Shown one piece after another: positions 26,270 to 35,238 of a DNA stretch of 64,000 nucleotides. Position 1 is the first letter of the stretch. Every line of letters starts with the position of its first letter. This DNA is from Hydrogenophaga sp. RAC07 (GTDB lineage Bacteria > Pseudomonadota > Gammaproteobacteria > Burkholderiales > Burkholderiaceae_C). The translations under genes were made by a program, and so were the position numbers. Under the pieces are notes generated by a model that was not told the DNA's origin, made no database searches, and saw only the letters and a program-made list of their open reading frames with translations. The stretch lies in NCBI RefSeq assembly GCF_001713375.1, contig NZ_CP016449.1, forward strand, positions 2,604,001 to 2,668,000. Direction: 5' to 3'.

Positions 26270-28033
26270 TCACTCGCGGGCGTCGGCCGTTTTCTGGCCG
26301 ATGCGGAAGATCACGAACTCGGCCGGCTTGATGATGGCCACGCCGATCAGGCAGATGAGGCGACCGTTGTCCAGGTCGTTCTGCGTCATGGTGCTGCGGT
26401 CGCAGCGCACGAAATACGCCTCGTCGGGCGAGGTGCCGAGCAGTGCACCACTGCGCCACTCGTTGTAGAGAAAGTCGGCAATGGTCTGGCGGATGTTGGC
26501 CCACAGGCGCTCGCCATTGGGTTCGAACACGGCCCACTGCGTGCTGCGGTCGATCGACGCCTCCAGGTAGTTGAAGTAGCGCCGGTCGCTCACGTATTTC
26601 CACTCCGGGTCGCTGGAGATCAGGCGCGCGCCCCAGACACGGTTGCCGCGCCCGCTGAAGAAGCGCAGGCAGTTCACACCGGCCGGGTTGAGCAGCTCCT
26701 GCTGCGCAAAGTTCACGTCGATCTCGAACCGCAGCGCGCCGCGAACCACCTCGTTGGCCGGCGCCTTGTGAACGCCGCGCTGCACGTCGTTGCGCGCGTA
26801 GATGCCGCTCACAAAACCCGAGGGCGGCAGCGCGATCTCTTTCGGAATGTCTTCGCGGCCCGGGCGCGCCAGCGGGTTGGACACCACCACCCACGGGTAG
26901 TACATGGCGCCGTACTTGGAGTCGAACAGTCCGCGCCAGGTGCGCGCCGTGGTGGGCAGCAGCTCCGGCGGTGTGTCGAGCACGGCGATGCGGTAGGCGC
27001 GGCGGCCTTCGGCGTGCGCGATCACTGCGCTCGCAATGGCCTGAGGGTTGTCGTCGTCGTCCACGCCGTAGGCCGAGCTGCCGGGCGCCGCGACGATGGA
27101 CACGTCTTCCAGCGAGGCGATCTCGGCAAGCGCGAGTGCGTAGTTGGTCGAGGTGGGTTCGCCGCCATCTTCACCCCCGGTGAGCGTCCAGACGCGCTCG
27201 GGCTGGCCCGCAGCATTGTTGGCCGCGCCATTGAACAGACCCGCGTGCAGCTCCGAAGGTGAGACGGCGGATCCAACGTCGACGGCATAGAAGTTTTGCA
27301 GGTGGTCGCTGCGTCGCGACGGTGTGGCCGACATCACATGACCGATCCAGCGCGGGTGCGTGTTGGCCAGCCCCATGTCTTCAAAGCTCAGACTGTTGCC
27401 GTCACCGTCGATGGTCAACGCCGAGACCGTGATCAGATGCGGGGCGCCCGCGAGAACGTCGGCCTGCGCCACCGCGTCGCCCGCGAGATTGGCCGCCGGG
27501 CGCCAGCTGTTGGCCACGCGCACCAGCAAGGCCGGGTTGCCCGCCAACGTGGCGCGCACCAGACTGCCGGCAGGCGCGTTGGCCAGGGTGGTTTCCGACG
27601 CGGGCGTGGAGGCTTCACGCACCACCACCTGGCCGTTGCCCGCCGCCCCGGGAAAGCGCGCAATGAAGCGCACACCTTCATCTGCTCCTCCGATGATCTC
27701 CACCGTTGCGACCTCCGGGTCGGCCCCCACCACGCGCGAGACGTACAACCGCGAACCGCCTTCGTTGAAGAACGCCCGCACCGCATGCGCCAGGTAGTTG
27801 GTGCCGGGCACGCCATCGCCCAGCGAGAGATCGGCAAACCCGCCGTAAATGCGCTCGAAGTCGCCGTAGCTGGTGAGCAACTCGGGCGACTCGGGGGTGT
27901 CGTTGTCCACCCGGTACGGGCCCTTGCGGGTGGGCCCGACAAACGCGGTGGTGCTGGTGCCCACCCCTTCGATGCTCTTGGCGCGGAAACTGGTTTCCTC
28001 GACGTAAACGCCTGGCGCGAGGTATTCAGGCAT
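26270..28033 (-). CDS. eCIS major contractile sheath protein (Afp2/3-like)
   Basis: 587-aa phage tail sheath family protein. N-terminus PEYLAPGVYVEETSFRAKSI and the GVGTSTTAFVGPTRKGP element are the classic sheath start, including the strand exchanged with neighbouring subunits. The C-terminus has FEPNGERLWANIRQTIADFL, LLGTSPDEAYFVRCDRSTMT and the closing IGVAIIKPAEFVIFRIGQ. The length is typical of a sheath with one variable surface domain, located around residues 130-330. ATG 28033 follows AAGGAG at seven bases. Contraction of this sheath powers injection. Confidence 0.96.
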   Translation of the reverse strand: MPEYLAPGVYVEETSFRAKSIEGVGTSTTAFVGPTRKGPYRVDNDTPESPELLTSYGDFERIYGGFADLSLGDGVPGTNYLAHAVRAFFNEGGSRLYVSRVVGADPEVATVEIIGGADEGVRFIARFPGAAGNGQVVVREASTPASETTLANAPAGSLVRATLAGNPALLVRVANSWRPAANLAGDAVAQADVLAGAPHLITVSALTIDGDGNSLSFEDMGLANTHPRWIGHVMSATPSRRSDHLQNFYAVDVGSAVSPSELHAGLFNGAANNAAGQPERVWTLTGGEDGGEPTSTNYALALAEIASLEDVSIVAAPGSSAYGVDDDDNPQAIASAVIAHAEGRRAYRIAVLDTPPELLPTTARTWRGLFDSKYGAMYYPWVVVSNPLARPGREDIPKEIALPPSGFVSGIYARNDVQRGVHKAPANEVVRGALRFEIDVNFAQQELLNPAGVNCLRFFSGRGNRVWGARLISSDPEWKYVSDRRYFNYLEASIDRSTQWAVFEPNGERLWANIRQTIADFLYNEWRSGALLGTSPDEAYFVRCDRSTMTQNDLDNGRLICLIGVAIIKPAEFVIFRIGQKTADARE

Positions 28034-28078
28034 GGTGTTTCTCCTTGTGAAGTGCGGGTGGGAACATCGCGAAGGTCC

Positions 28079-28897
28079 TCAGGGCAGGTCGATCCCGAGG
28101 GAGATGTGCAGCGGTCGACCGGCCGCCAGGCTGACAACGGCGCTGGCCTGCGGCAGGCCAGCGCGCGCTGTTTCAATGGCCACCGGGTCCACCAGCGGCA
28201 AGGCAGAAGGCACGCGACCGAGTTGCACGACCGCCTGGGGTGTGCGCACCACACTGGCGGGGTCGGCCACGGCCTGCAGTTCGGCCGGGATCTGCGTGAC
28301 GATCACGGCGCCCGGCTCGGTGGACCAGGTGGTCACAGGCACACCGGCCACCGGCACCAGCGCTTCGCCGCGCCAGTCGCTCAAACCGAGCGCGCGAACC
28401 GCGCCCGCGGTCACCACGCGCAGCAGCACGCCACCCAGCGCATCGCCGCTGCCTTGTTCGAACACGCTCACGCTGATGCAGGCCCAGTTGGAGCCGACCC
28501 GGCCCGTGGACGAGGGGTACATGGGCACAGTCAGCGGGCGAAACAGCGAGTCGGGCTGGTCGGCGTTGGCCGGATTGGCGTCGCGCGGCAGCGCCACACG
28601 CACCAGCCGAGGCAAGTAGTCGCCCTGCGGGTCGGAGACGGTCAGCATCAAGGCCAGCGAGCCCACCGCCACGTCATCGGGCGCCGTGGCAAAGGCGGTT
28701 GCGTGGTGGGCCAGCGGCAACCATTCTTGGATGACCAGCAGGCCACTGCGGTTGCGCTGGACGCGCACGCCGTCGGTTGCCTGCACGCGCAAGGGCCGGT
28801 CCAGCGCCGCGCCGGTGGTGGCGTCCACACAGCGCAAGGCACCCAGCACGCGGCGTTCGGCACGTTCAACCTCGCGGGCGTTGAGCAGCAGCGTCAT
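28079..28897 (-). CDS. eCIS accessory protein with Ig/carboxypeptidase-regulatory-like fold
   Basis: 272 aa, overlapping the DUF4255 gene by four bases (ATGA). The middle shows a beta-sandwich pattern: LTVPMYPSSTGRVGSNW, ISVSVFEQGSGDALGGVLLR and WRGEALVPVAGVP, resembling transthyretin-like/carboxypeptidase regulatory domains. Proteins of this type sit next to the DUF4255 gene in several eCIS loci; a structural or capping accessory role is likely but not demonstrated. No signal peptide, no catalytic residues visible. Confidence 0.8.
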   Translation of the reverse strand: MTLLLNAREVERAERRVLGALRCVDATTGAALDRPLRVQATDGVRVQRNRSGLLVIQEWLPLAHHATAFATAPDDVAVGSLALMLTVSDPQGDYLPRLVRVALPRDANPANADQPDSLFRPLTVPMYPSSTGRVGSNWACISVSVFEQGSGDALGGVLLRVVTAGAVRALGLSDWRGEALVPVAGVPVTTWSTEPGAVIVTQIPAELQAVADPASVVRTPQAVVQLGRVPSALPLVDPVAIETARAGLPQASAVVSLAAGRPLHISLGIDLP

Positions 28898-29481
28898 GAG
28901 GCTGCCCCCACGCTGTAGGCGAATCGGCTGGCGACCACCGGCACCGCCTCGGGCAAGTCGTCGGGGTCCAGCCGCACGGTGCGTGCGATGTAGGACGCCG
29001 AGAGCCGGTACGAAGGCTCCAGCGCGTCCCAGATGCGCATGATGTCCTCGGTGGAGAGCTCGGCGGGCACGATCTGGATCACCTCGTCGGCGTCCCAGGC
29101 GGGCTCGGGGGTGAGCGACGAGGCATCGAGCAGCGGGAACAGGTGCAACTGCCGCATGGCCCAGGCCATCAGGATGTGCTCGTCCAGGGCGGTGTCGCCC
29201 CAGGCCGAGAGCAACACGTGCAGATCCAGGCTCAGCGGCGCAGGCCGGGCCTGCGGCGCGCGTGAGGGTCGCTGCTGACGGCTGTGTTCGTTGACCGTGG
29301 CGCGGTAGAGGTAGAGGCTGACCCGGTTGCCCTCGGTCGGCGGGTTGGCCATCTCCTGCGAAGACAACACCACGAAGTCGCAAGACGGCATGGTCATGCC
29401 ATTGGTGGCCACCGGGTATGTGTTGTTCAGGAAGGTCGCAATCGAACTGCAGACCGAATGGATCGCCAGCACGTTGGCCAT
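28894..29481 (-). CDS. eCIS tail terminator/cap protein, DUF4255 (Pvc16_N, Afp16-like)
   Basis: 195 aa and the first gene of the eCIS operon. DUF4255 hallmarks: start MANVLAIHSVCSSIATFLNN, VVLSSQEMANPPTEGNRVSLYLYR, then LDLHVLLSAWGDTALDEHIL and FRAYSVGAAS-like end. Afp16/Pvc16 caps the distal end of the tube and sets sheath termination. An upstream in-frame start at 29565 would add 28 residues (CVVHRATCPRF...) that do not fit the family, so ATG 29481 is chosen. Confidence 0.92.
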   Translation of the reverse strand: MANVLAIHSVCSSIATFLNNTYPVATNGMTMPSCDFVVLSSQEMANPPTEGNRVSLYLYRATVNEHSRQQRPSRAPQARPAPLSLDLHVLLSAWGDTALDEHILMAWAMRQLHLFPLLDASSLTPEPAWDADEVIQIVPAELSTEDIMRIWDALEPSYRLSASYIARTVRLDPDDLPEAVPVVASRFAYSVGAAS

Positions 29482-29540
29482 GGCGTCACGTCCCGAAACC
29501 GGCAGAAAACGCGGGCAGGTAGCCCTGTGAACGACGCATG

Positions 29541-29702
29541 CCGCCCCCTCCCCAGAAGTCGTCAAACCGTTATGACAATGAACCTTTTAAGATCACTACC
29601 TTGTCGTTTTGTTACAACTTAGGTGTGATTTATTTGACGTTTTTATAACGCCTGTTGGTTCAAAGGAGACGAACAACTACGTTTTTGTCGACGGATTTAC
29701 AA
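29541..29702 (-). promoter_or_regulatory. AT-rich leader upstream of the eCIS operon (probable promoter region)
   Basis: Between the first eCIS gene and the Bug-protein gene lies a stretch clearly richer in A/T than its surroundings, especially 29575-29660. It is the only place from which the minus-strand eCIS operon could be transcribed within this cluster. On the minus strand TTATAA, TTGTAA and TTGAAC boxes occur, but I found no pair with good consensus and spacing, so no exact promoter is claimed. No gene is visible in 29482-29762. Confidence 0.4.
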
Positions 29703-29736
29703 ATGCAAACATGCGGCCGAAGCCGCCTGTTTGCAT
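29703..29736 (-). terminator. Hairpin terminator after the Bug-type gene
   Basis: Long inverted repeat: ATGCAAACA at 29703-29711 pairs with TGTTTGCAT at 29728-29736, with an inner GCGGC/GCCGC stem and, on the minus strand, a TTCG tetraloop. One mismatch separates the stems. It sits 27 bases beyond the Bug gene stop and ahead of the eCIS promoter region, followed on minus by a weak TTTG tract. Confidence 0.6.
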
Positions 29737-29762
29737 CCGGGCGCGAGCCCGTTCAGTCCCGT

Positions 29763-30758
29763 TCAGGGCCGGATGTTGTTGCGCTGGATCACGTCGGCCA
29801 TCACGGCTGTGTCGCTTTCAATGCGACGGCGCAGGCCTTCGGGCGAGGTGCCTGCCACCTGCCAGCCCTGCGCAAAGATCTTCTGGCGGATGTCTTCGCG
29901 GCGAACGATGTCCGTGAGCAGCGTGGCCAGGCGGTCCACGTGGGCCTTGGGCAGGCTGTTGGGCGCGGCCACCGCGTTCCAGATTTCCAGCTGCAGGTTT
30001 TTCACGCCCGCTTCCGCCAGGCTGGGCAGTTCGGGCACCACGCTGCTGCGACCGGCCGAGGTGACACCAATCGCGTTGAGCTTGCCCGCGCGCACCTGAG
30101 CCATGGCCAGGCCTGGGGGCAGCATCGACATCTGGATCTGGTTGCCCAGAAGGGCCGTGATCACCTGCGGATTGCCGGGGTACGGCACGTGCACGGGCGC
30201 AATGCCGGCGCGGCTCTTGAGCAACTCCATGCCGAGGTGGGCCACGGTGCCCACACCGGGCGTGCCGTAGTTCCAGCTGGTGCCCGACTGCTTCGCCGCG
30301 GCAAAGAAAGCGGCGCCACTGGGGCTGCCAGCGGGTGCGCTGAGCACCAGCGGCGCCACCGCGATCAACGAGACCGGCGTGAGATCTTTCAGCGGGTCGT
30401 AGGTGGTGTCGGGGTTGAGGATCTTGGCGATCGTCATGTTGCCGTTGATCATCAAACCGATGGTGTGGTCGTCGGTGGCACGGGCCACCTGCGCTGCGGC
30501 GATGTTGCCGCCGGCACCGGGCCGGTTCTCGATCACCACCGGCTGGCCCAGCGCCTGCGACAGCGGCTCGGCCAGCAGGCGCGCCATGAGATCGGGCGAG
30601 GACCCGCCGGGGAAACCCACCACGATCTTGAGCGGCCGGCTGGGCCAGGTGGCTTGCGCATGCGCGGTGGGCAACACGGTGGCAGCCACCAGGGCTGTGG
30701 CAGTGGCCAGGGCGTGGCGGCGGGTGATTCCGCTGTTGGTGGTGGACTTCAGGGTCAT
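29763..30758 (-). CDS. Bug-type (TctC family) periplasmic solute-binding protein
   Basis: 331-aa tripartite tricarboxylate transporter substrate-binding protein, a family greatly expanded in Burkholderiales. It has a twin-arginine-like/Sec signal (RRHALATATALVAATVLP, cleavage near THAQA) followed by WPSRPLKIVVGFPGGSSPDLMAR and VVIENRPGAGGNIAAAQVA, the standard Bug ligand-loop motifs, then YPGNPQVITALLGNQIQ. ATG 30758 has AAGAGGAAG upstream and overlaps the monooxygenase stop. No TctA/TctB membrane partners are adjacent, as is usual for orphan Bug genes. Ligand probably a carboxylate; the overlapping monooxygenase hints at an aromatic acid. Confidence 0.92.
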   Translation of the reverse strand: MTLKSTTNSGITRRHALATATALVAATVLPTAHAQATWPSRPLKIVVGFPGGSSPDLMARLLAEPLSQALGQPVVIENRPGAGGNIAAAQVARATDDHTIGLMINGNMTIAKILNPDTTYDPLKDLTPVSLIAVAPLVLSAPAGSPSGAAFFAAAKQSGTSWNYGTPGVGTVAHLGMELLKSRAGIAPVHVPYPGNPQVITALLGNQIQMSMLPPGLAMAQVRAGKLNAIGVTSAGRSSVVPELPSLAEAGVKNLQLEIWNAVAAPNSLPKAHVDRLATLLTDIVRREDIRQKIFAQGWQVAGTSPEGLRRRIESDTAVMADVIQRNNIRP

Positions 30759-32011
30759 GTCTTCCTCTTGGAACGGGGTGAAGGAGCGGGGTCTTGCTCG
30801 GGCTCGGGCGGCCCGTCGTAGAGCCACGGATTGTCCAGCAAAGCTTCGCCCAGCCAACGCATGGCCGTGTCGCGTCCGAAGCGCACCAGGCCGGTGGCGT
30901 GAAAGATGCGGCCGTTGCGCTGCGAATGCTGCTGCACACGTGCATTGCGTTGCCAGCGGGTCTCGGCAAAACGGGACAGCACGGACGGCCAGTTGATGGG
31001 GGCCGGCGCTGGCTGCAACAGGCGTCCGATCGTCCATGCGTCCTCGATCGCCATCGCCGCACCCTGCGCCAGGTAGGGCCGCAGTGGATGCGCTGCGTCG
31101 CCCACCAGGGCCACCCGGCCCTGCGCGTGCTCGTGCGCTCCGTTCATGGCAGGGCGGTCGTTCAAGGCCCAGAGCGACCACGCGGGCGCAGCGTCGATCA
31201 TGGACAGCAGGTCCGCACAGGCCGGGCCGAGTGAGCGCTGGAGGTCGGCAGCCCGGGCTTCGTGCGTCCAGCTCTGCGGGTCCGATCCCGGCTCACCGCC
31301 ATGGCCCTGCCCGAGCACGCCGTGCACCACCGCCACCACATTCACCCATTCGCCACCACGCACGGGGTAGTGCACCACGTGCATGCGCGGCCCGAGCCAG
31401 GCGGTGACCACGTTGGCCCGCAGCGCGGCGGGCAGGTCGGCCGCGCGCACCATGCCGCGGTAGGCCAGGTGACCACTGGCGCGCACCGGCTGGGCGCCGA
31501 GCAACTGCGAGCGCACGCGGCTCCACAAACCGTCGCAGCCCAGCAGGGCTTCGCCGGACAGCGTGCTGCCGTCGTCCAGCGTGGCAAACACACCGCCCGA
31601 GGTTTCGTCGAATGCCGTGAGCCGCGTGTTCAAACGCAGTTCTGTGAGTTCGTGCGCTTGCACGGCAGCCAGCAGCAGCGCATGCAAATCGGCCCGGTGC
31701 AACGTGGCGTAAGGCTGTCCATGGCGAGCGATCGCCATAGCGCCCAGACGCAGTTGCCCAAGCTCGTTGCCCCGGTGGGCGTCACGCACCCGAAGCGCCT
31801 CGGGAAAAGCCGCAGTGGCCTGCAACGCATCGGAGAGACCCCAGTCGGCCAGCACCCGCGTGGCATTGGGCCCGAGCTGCAGCCCCGCCCCCACCTCGCC
31901 AAACGCCGCCGCCTGCTCCAGCAGCACGGTCGGCACACCCTGACGTGCCAGCGCCAAGGCACAGCCCAGTCCACCGATGCCCCCACCGGCGACGATCACT
32001 TGTTGGTTCAT
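30755..32011 (-). CDS. FAD-dependent monooxygenase (salicylate/3-hydroxybenzoate hydroxylase-like)
   Basis: 418-aa group A flavoprotein monooxygenase. FAD-binding GGGIGGLG at 9-16, the DG motif in LLGCDGLWSRVR near 160, and the GD motif RVALVGDAAHPLRPYLAQGA near 290 are all intact; AIEDAWTIGRLL follows as in salicylate 1-monooxygenase and 3-hydroxybenzoate 6-hydroxylase. It would hydroxylate an aromatic acid using NAD(P)H and O2. The Lys/Arg-rich C-terminus (SPRSKRKT) overlaps the Bug gene start (ATGA), suggesting co-expression of uptake and ring oxidation. Exact substrate cannot be told. Confidence 0.88.
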   Translation of the reverse strand: MNQQVIVAGGGIGGLGCALALARQGVPTVLLEQAAAFGEVGAGLQLGPNATRVLADWGLSDALQATAAFPEALRVRDAHRGNELGQLRLGAMAIARHGQPYATLHRADLHALLLAAVQAHELTELRLNTRLTAFDETSGGVFATLDDGSTLSGEALLGCDGLWSRVRSQLLGAQPVRASGHLAYRGMVRAADLPAALRANVVTAWLGPRMHVVHYPVRGGEWVNVVAVVHGVLGQGHGGEPGSDPQSWTHEARAADLQRSLGPACADLLSMIDAAPAWSLWALNDRPAMNGAHEHAQGRVALVGDAAHPLRPYLAQGAAMAIEDAWTIGRLLQPAPAPINWPSVLSRFAETRWQRNARVQQHSQRNGRIFHATGLVRFGRDTAMRWLGEALLDNPWLYDGPPEPEQDPAPSPRSKRKT

Positions 32012-32045
32012 GCGGGGATTGTGCCGGTGCCGCCCGGCGGCGCCC

Positions 32046-33110
32046 TCACAGAATCCGGTTGAACCACAACACCGACAGCCCCGCCGCGAACAGCGCGAGG
32101 ATGGACGCCACCAGTGCGAGCAGGCCGGCGATTTCGGTTTCCTTTTTCTCGACCGTCAGGCGCGAGCTCAAGGTCTCGTAGACCTTCTTCAGGTTGTCGG
32201 CTGTGCCGGCGTAGTAGTACTCGGCCTGCGTGGTGCGGGCCACTTCCTTCAGGCTGTCCTCGTCCAGCCGCACGCGCATGGACCAGCCCTCGAACCCGAT
32301 GATTTCGCCGTCCACCGTACCCACGCCCACGGTGTAGACGCGCACCCCGCGGTCGGCGGCCATCTTGGCGGCTTCTGCGGTGTCCACGCCGGTGGTGCGC
32401 TGGCCGTCGGTGAGCAGGATGATGGCGGCCGAGCTGTACGAGCCCGGCGCCACCGGCACAAAGGCCTTGGGTTCGGTCTTGGGCTGGTCGATGGCGCGGC
32501 CCTGGGGGGCAAACGGGTCGCTGTTGCGGTTGTAGGTCATGGCACCGATGTCGAAGCCCTGGCCCGGGAACAGCTCGGAGAGCGAGACCACGATGGCGCT
32601 GCCGATGGCGGTGGCGCGTTGCAGCTGGAACTTGTCGATCGCGGTCACGAGGTCTTCGCGGCTGAGGGTCACGGGCTGCACCACCTGGGCCGAGCCGGCA
32701 AACGCCACGATGCCGACCTTCACATGTCGCGGGAGCTCGGCGAGGAAGGCCTTGGCGGCGTTTTGCGAGGCCACCAGGCGGTTGGGCTGCACGTCTTCGG
32801 CGCGCATGCTGCCCGACACGTCCATGGCCAGGATGATGGTCTGCTCCTGCGACGGCAACACGATGCTCGCCATGGGGCGTGCCGAGGCCAGCAACATGGT
32901 GGCAATGGCCAGCAGCAGCAGCACCGGCGGCACATGGCGGCGCCAGCCCGGGCCCTTGCCCATGGCTTCGCGCACGATCGCCAGGCTGGCAAAACGCACC
33001 GCAGCCTGCTTGCGCCGACGCAGCAGCCACACATACAACAGCACCAGCAGAGGCAAGGTCAGCAGCAGCCAGAGCAGCTGCGGCCACAGGAAGGTGACGG
33101 GGATGTTCAT
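32046..33110 (-). CDS. VWA-domain membrane protein, BatA-like
   Basis: 354 aa. TM helices at about 8-30 and 60-78 and a C-terminal one at 328-350 flank a von Willebrand A domain with an intact MIDAS motif DVSGS at 97-101 and later TDGQRT. The topology is that of BatA/BatB aerotolerance-type proteins, with the VWA domain in the periplasm. It is the last gene of a MoxR / DUF58 / VWA cluster, overlapping DUF58 by four bases. Such clusters are thought to act in metal-cofactor or complex maturation at the membrane. No BatC/BatD genes follow. Confidence 0.92.
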   Translation of the reverse strand: MNIPVTFLWPQLLWLLLTLPLLVLLYVWLLRRRKQAAVRFASLAIVREAMGKGPGWRRHVPPVLLLLAIATMLLASARPMASIVLPSQEQTIILAMDVSGSMRAEDVQPNRLVASQNAAKAFLAELPRHVKVGIVAFAGSAQVVQPVTLSREDLVTAIDKFQLQRATAIGSAIVVSLSELFPGQGFDIGAMTYNRNSDPFAPQGRAIDQPKTEPKAFVPVAPGSYSSAAIILLTDGQRTTGVDTAEAAKMAADRGVRVYTVGVGTVDGEIIGFEGWSMRVRLDEDSLKEVARTTQAEYYYAGTADNLKKVYETLSSRLTVEKKETEIAGLLALVASILALFAAGLSVLWFNRIL

Positions 33111-34192
33111 GGTCGTGTTCCTTCACGGGGAATGCTGAAGCTGCCGCGGTCGCGGCTGGGCATCTGGGTCGGCATGCTGCGGCCGGCCTGCGCGTGTTTT
33201 CCGACGCGCAGGCGGCGCTTGCGCAGGTCGATGAACCGCACCACCGCTTCGGCCAGGTCGTCGTCGGTGGAGAGCTCCAGCGTGTCGACCCCGGCGCGCG
33301 CCAGGCTCTCGCGCAACTGCGCCTCGCGTTGTGCGGCGATGCGCGCGAAGCGCTGGCGAAAGCCCGCGTCGTGCGTGTCGACCATCAGCTGTTCGCCGGT
33401 CTCGGCGTCGCGGATCGGGATCAGCCCGAGGTCGGGCAGGTTGAGCTCCAGCGGGTCGAGCAGGCGAACAGCCACCACGTCGTGGCGGCGCGCGAGTTCA
33501 CCCAGCGGCTTTTCCCAGCCGGGCTCGCTGATGAAGTCGGACACCACGAACACGGTGGCGCGCTGGCGCACGGTGTGCACTGCGGCCTTGAGCAGGTCGG
33601 AGAGCTGGGTCACACCGTCCTTCACGGTGGCGTCTTTCTTCGGTGGCTGCAGCACCATCTGCATCAGCCGCAGCACCTGGGTGCGGCCGCCGCGCGCAGG
33701 CAGTACCGCGTCCACCACGGGTTGGCCGCGCGATCCATACAGCACCGCGCCCACGCGATTGCCGTGACGCCCGATCAAGCGCGCGAGCACGGCGGTGAAG
33801 TCGAGCAGCACCTGGCTCTTGCGCTGGTTGCCCGAACCGAAGTCCACCGAAGGACTGAGGTCGAGCAAGAACCACGCTGCCATCTCGCGGTCTTCGGTGA
33901 ACACGCGCACGTGCGGCTGCTGCAGGCGCGCGGTCACGTTCCAGTCGATGTGCCGCACGTCGTCGTGCAGCTGGTATTCGCGCAGGTCGGCCAGATCCAG
34001 ACCCGAGCCGCGCATGAGTGTTTTGTAGTCGCCCTGCAGCAGGCCGTCGAGCTTGCGCAACACGGTCCATTCGAGCCGGCGCAGCAAGGCGTCGGCGCGT
34101 TGCGTGACCGGTGTGGCCAGCGCGATGCCTGCGGCTTTGGCCTGCGCACCCGCCGGGGTGCGATCGGATCCGAACAGGCGCTTGAAGAACAT
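33107..34192 (-). CDS. DUF58 domain protein of a MoxR cluster
   Basis: 361 aa. The DUF58 core is clear: GDYKTLMRGSGLDLADLREY, DVRHIDWNVTARLQQPHVR and FTEDREMAAWFLLDLSPSVDF, the last being a VWA-like first strand (DLSPS). It normally partners a MoxR ATPase and a VWA protein. The Arg/Ser-rich C-terminal tail is Comamonadaceae-like. ATG 34192 lies 16 bases after the MoxR stop. No membrane segment seen, so likely cytoplasmic, bound to its partners. Confidence 0.92.
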   Translation of the reverse strand: MFFKRLFGSDRTPAGAQAKAAGIALATPVTQRADALLRRLEWTVLRKLDGLLQGDYKTLMRGSGLDLADLREYQLHDDVRHIDWNVTARLQQPHVRVFTEDREMAAWFLLDLSPSVDFGSGNQRKSQVLLDFTAVLARLIGRHGNRVGAVLYGSRGQPVVDAVLPARGGRTQVLRLMQMVLQPPKKDATVKDGVTQLSDLLKAAVHTVRQRATVFVVSDFISEPGWEKPLGELARRHDVVAVRLLDPLELNLPDLGLIPIRDAETGEQLMVDTHDAGFRQRFARIAAQREAQLRESLARAGVDTLELSTDDDLAEAVVRFIDLRKRRLRVGKHAQAGRSMPTQMPSRDRGSFSIPREGTRP

Positions 34193-34208
34193 GGTGCGGT
34201 GCTCGGGT

Positions 34209-35210
<1,002 letters not shown>

Positions 35211-35238
35211 GGAAGCTCCTGTGACGGTGAAGAAAAAT

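Noticed and set aside
1..29481. Type VI secretion system
   Set aside because: No TssJ/L/M membrane complex, no double-AAA ClpV and no Hcp-type tube; DUF4255, TIGR02241/02242/02243 families and an Afp15-like ATPase mark an eCIS.
1..29481. Prophage or R-type pyocin
   Set aside because: No integrase, capsid, terminase, lysis cassette or phage-type tail fibre; gene families and order follow Afp/PVC.
29609..29917. 102-codon plus-strand frame in the AT-rich region
   Set aside because: Runs antisense into the Bug-type gene, spans a hairpin terminator, and has no family resemblance.
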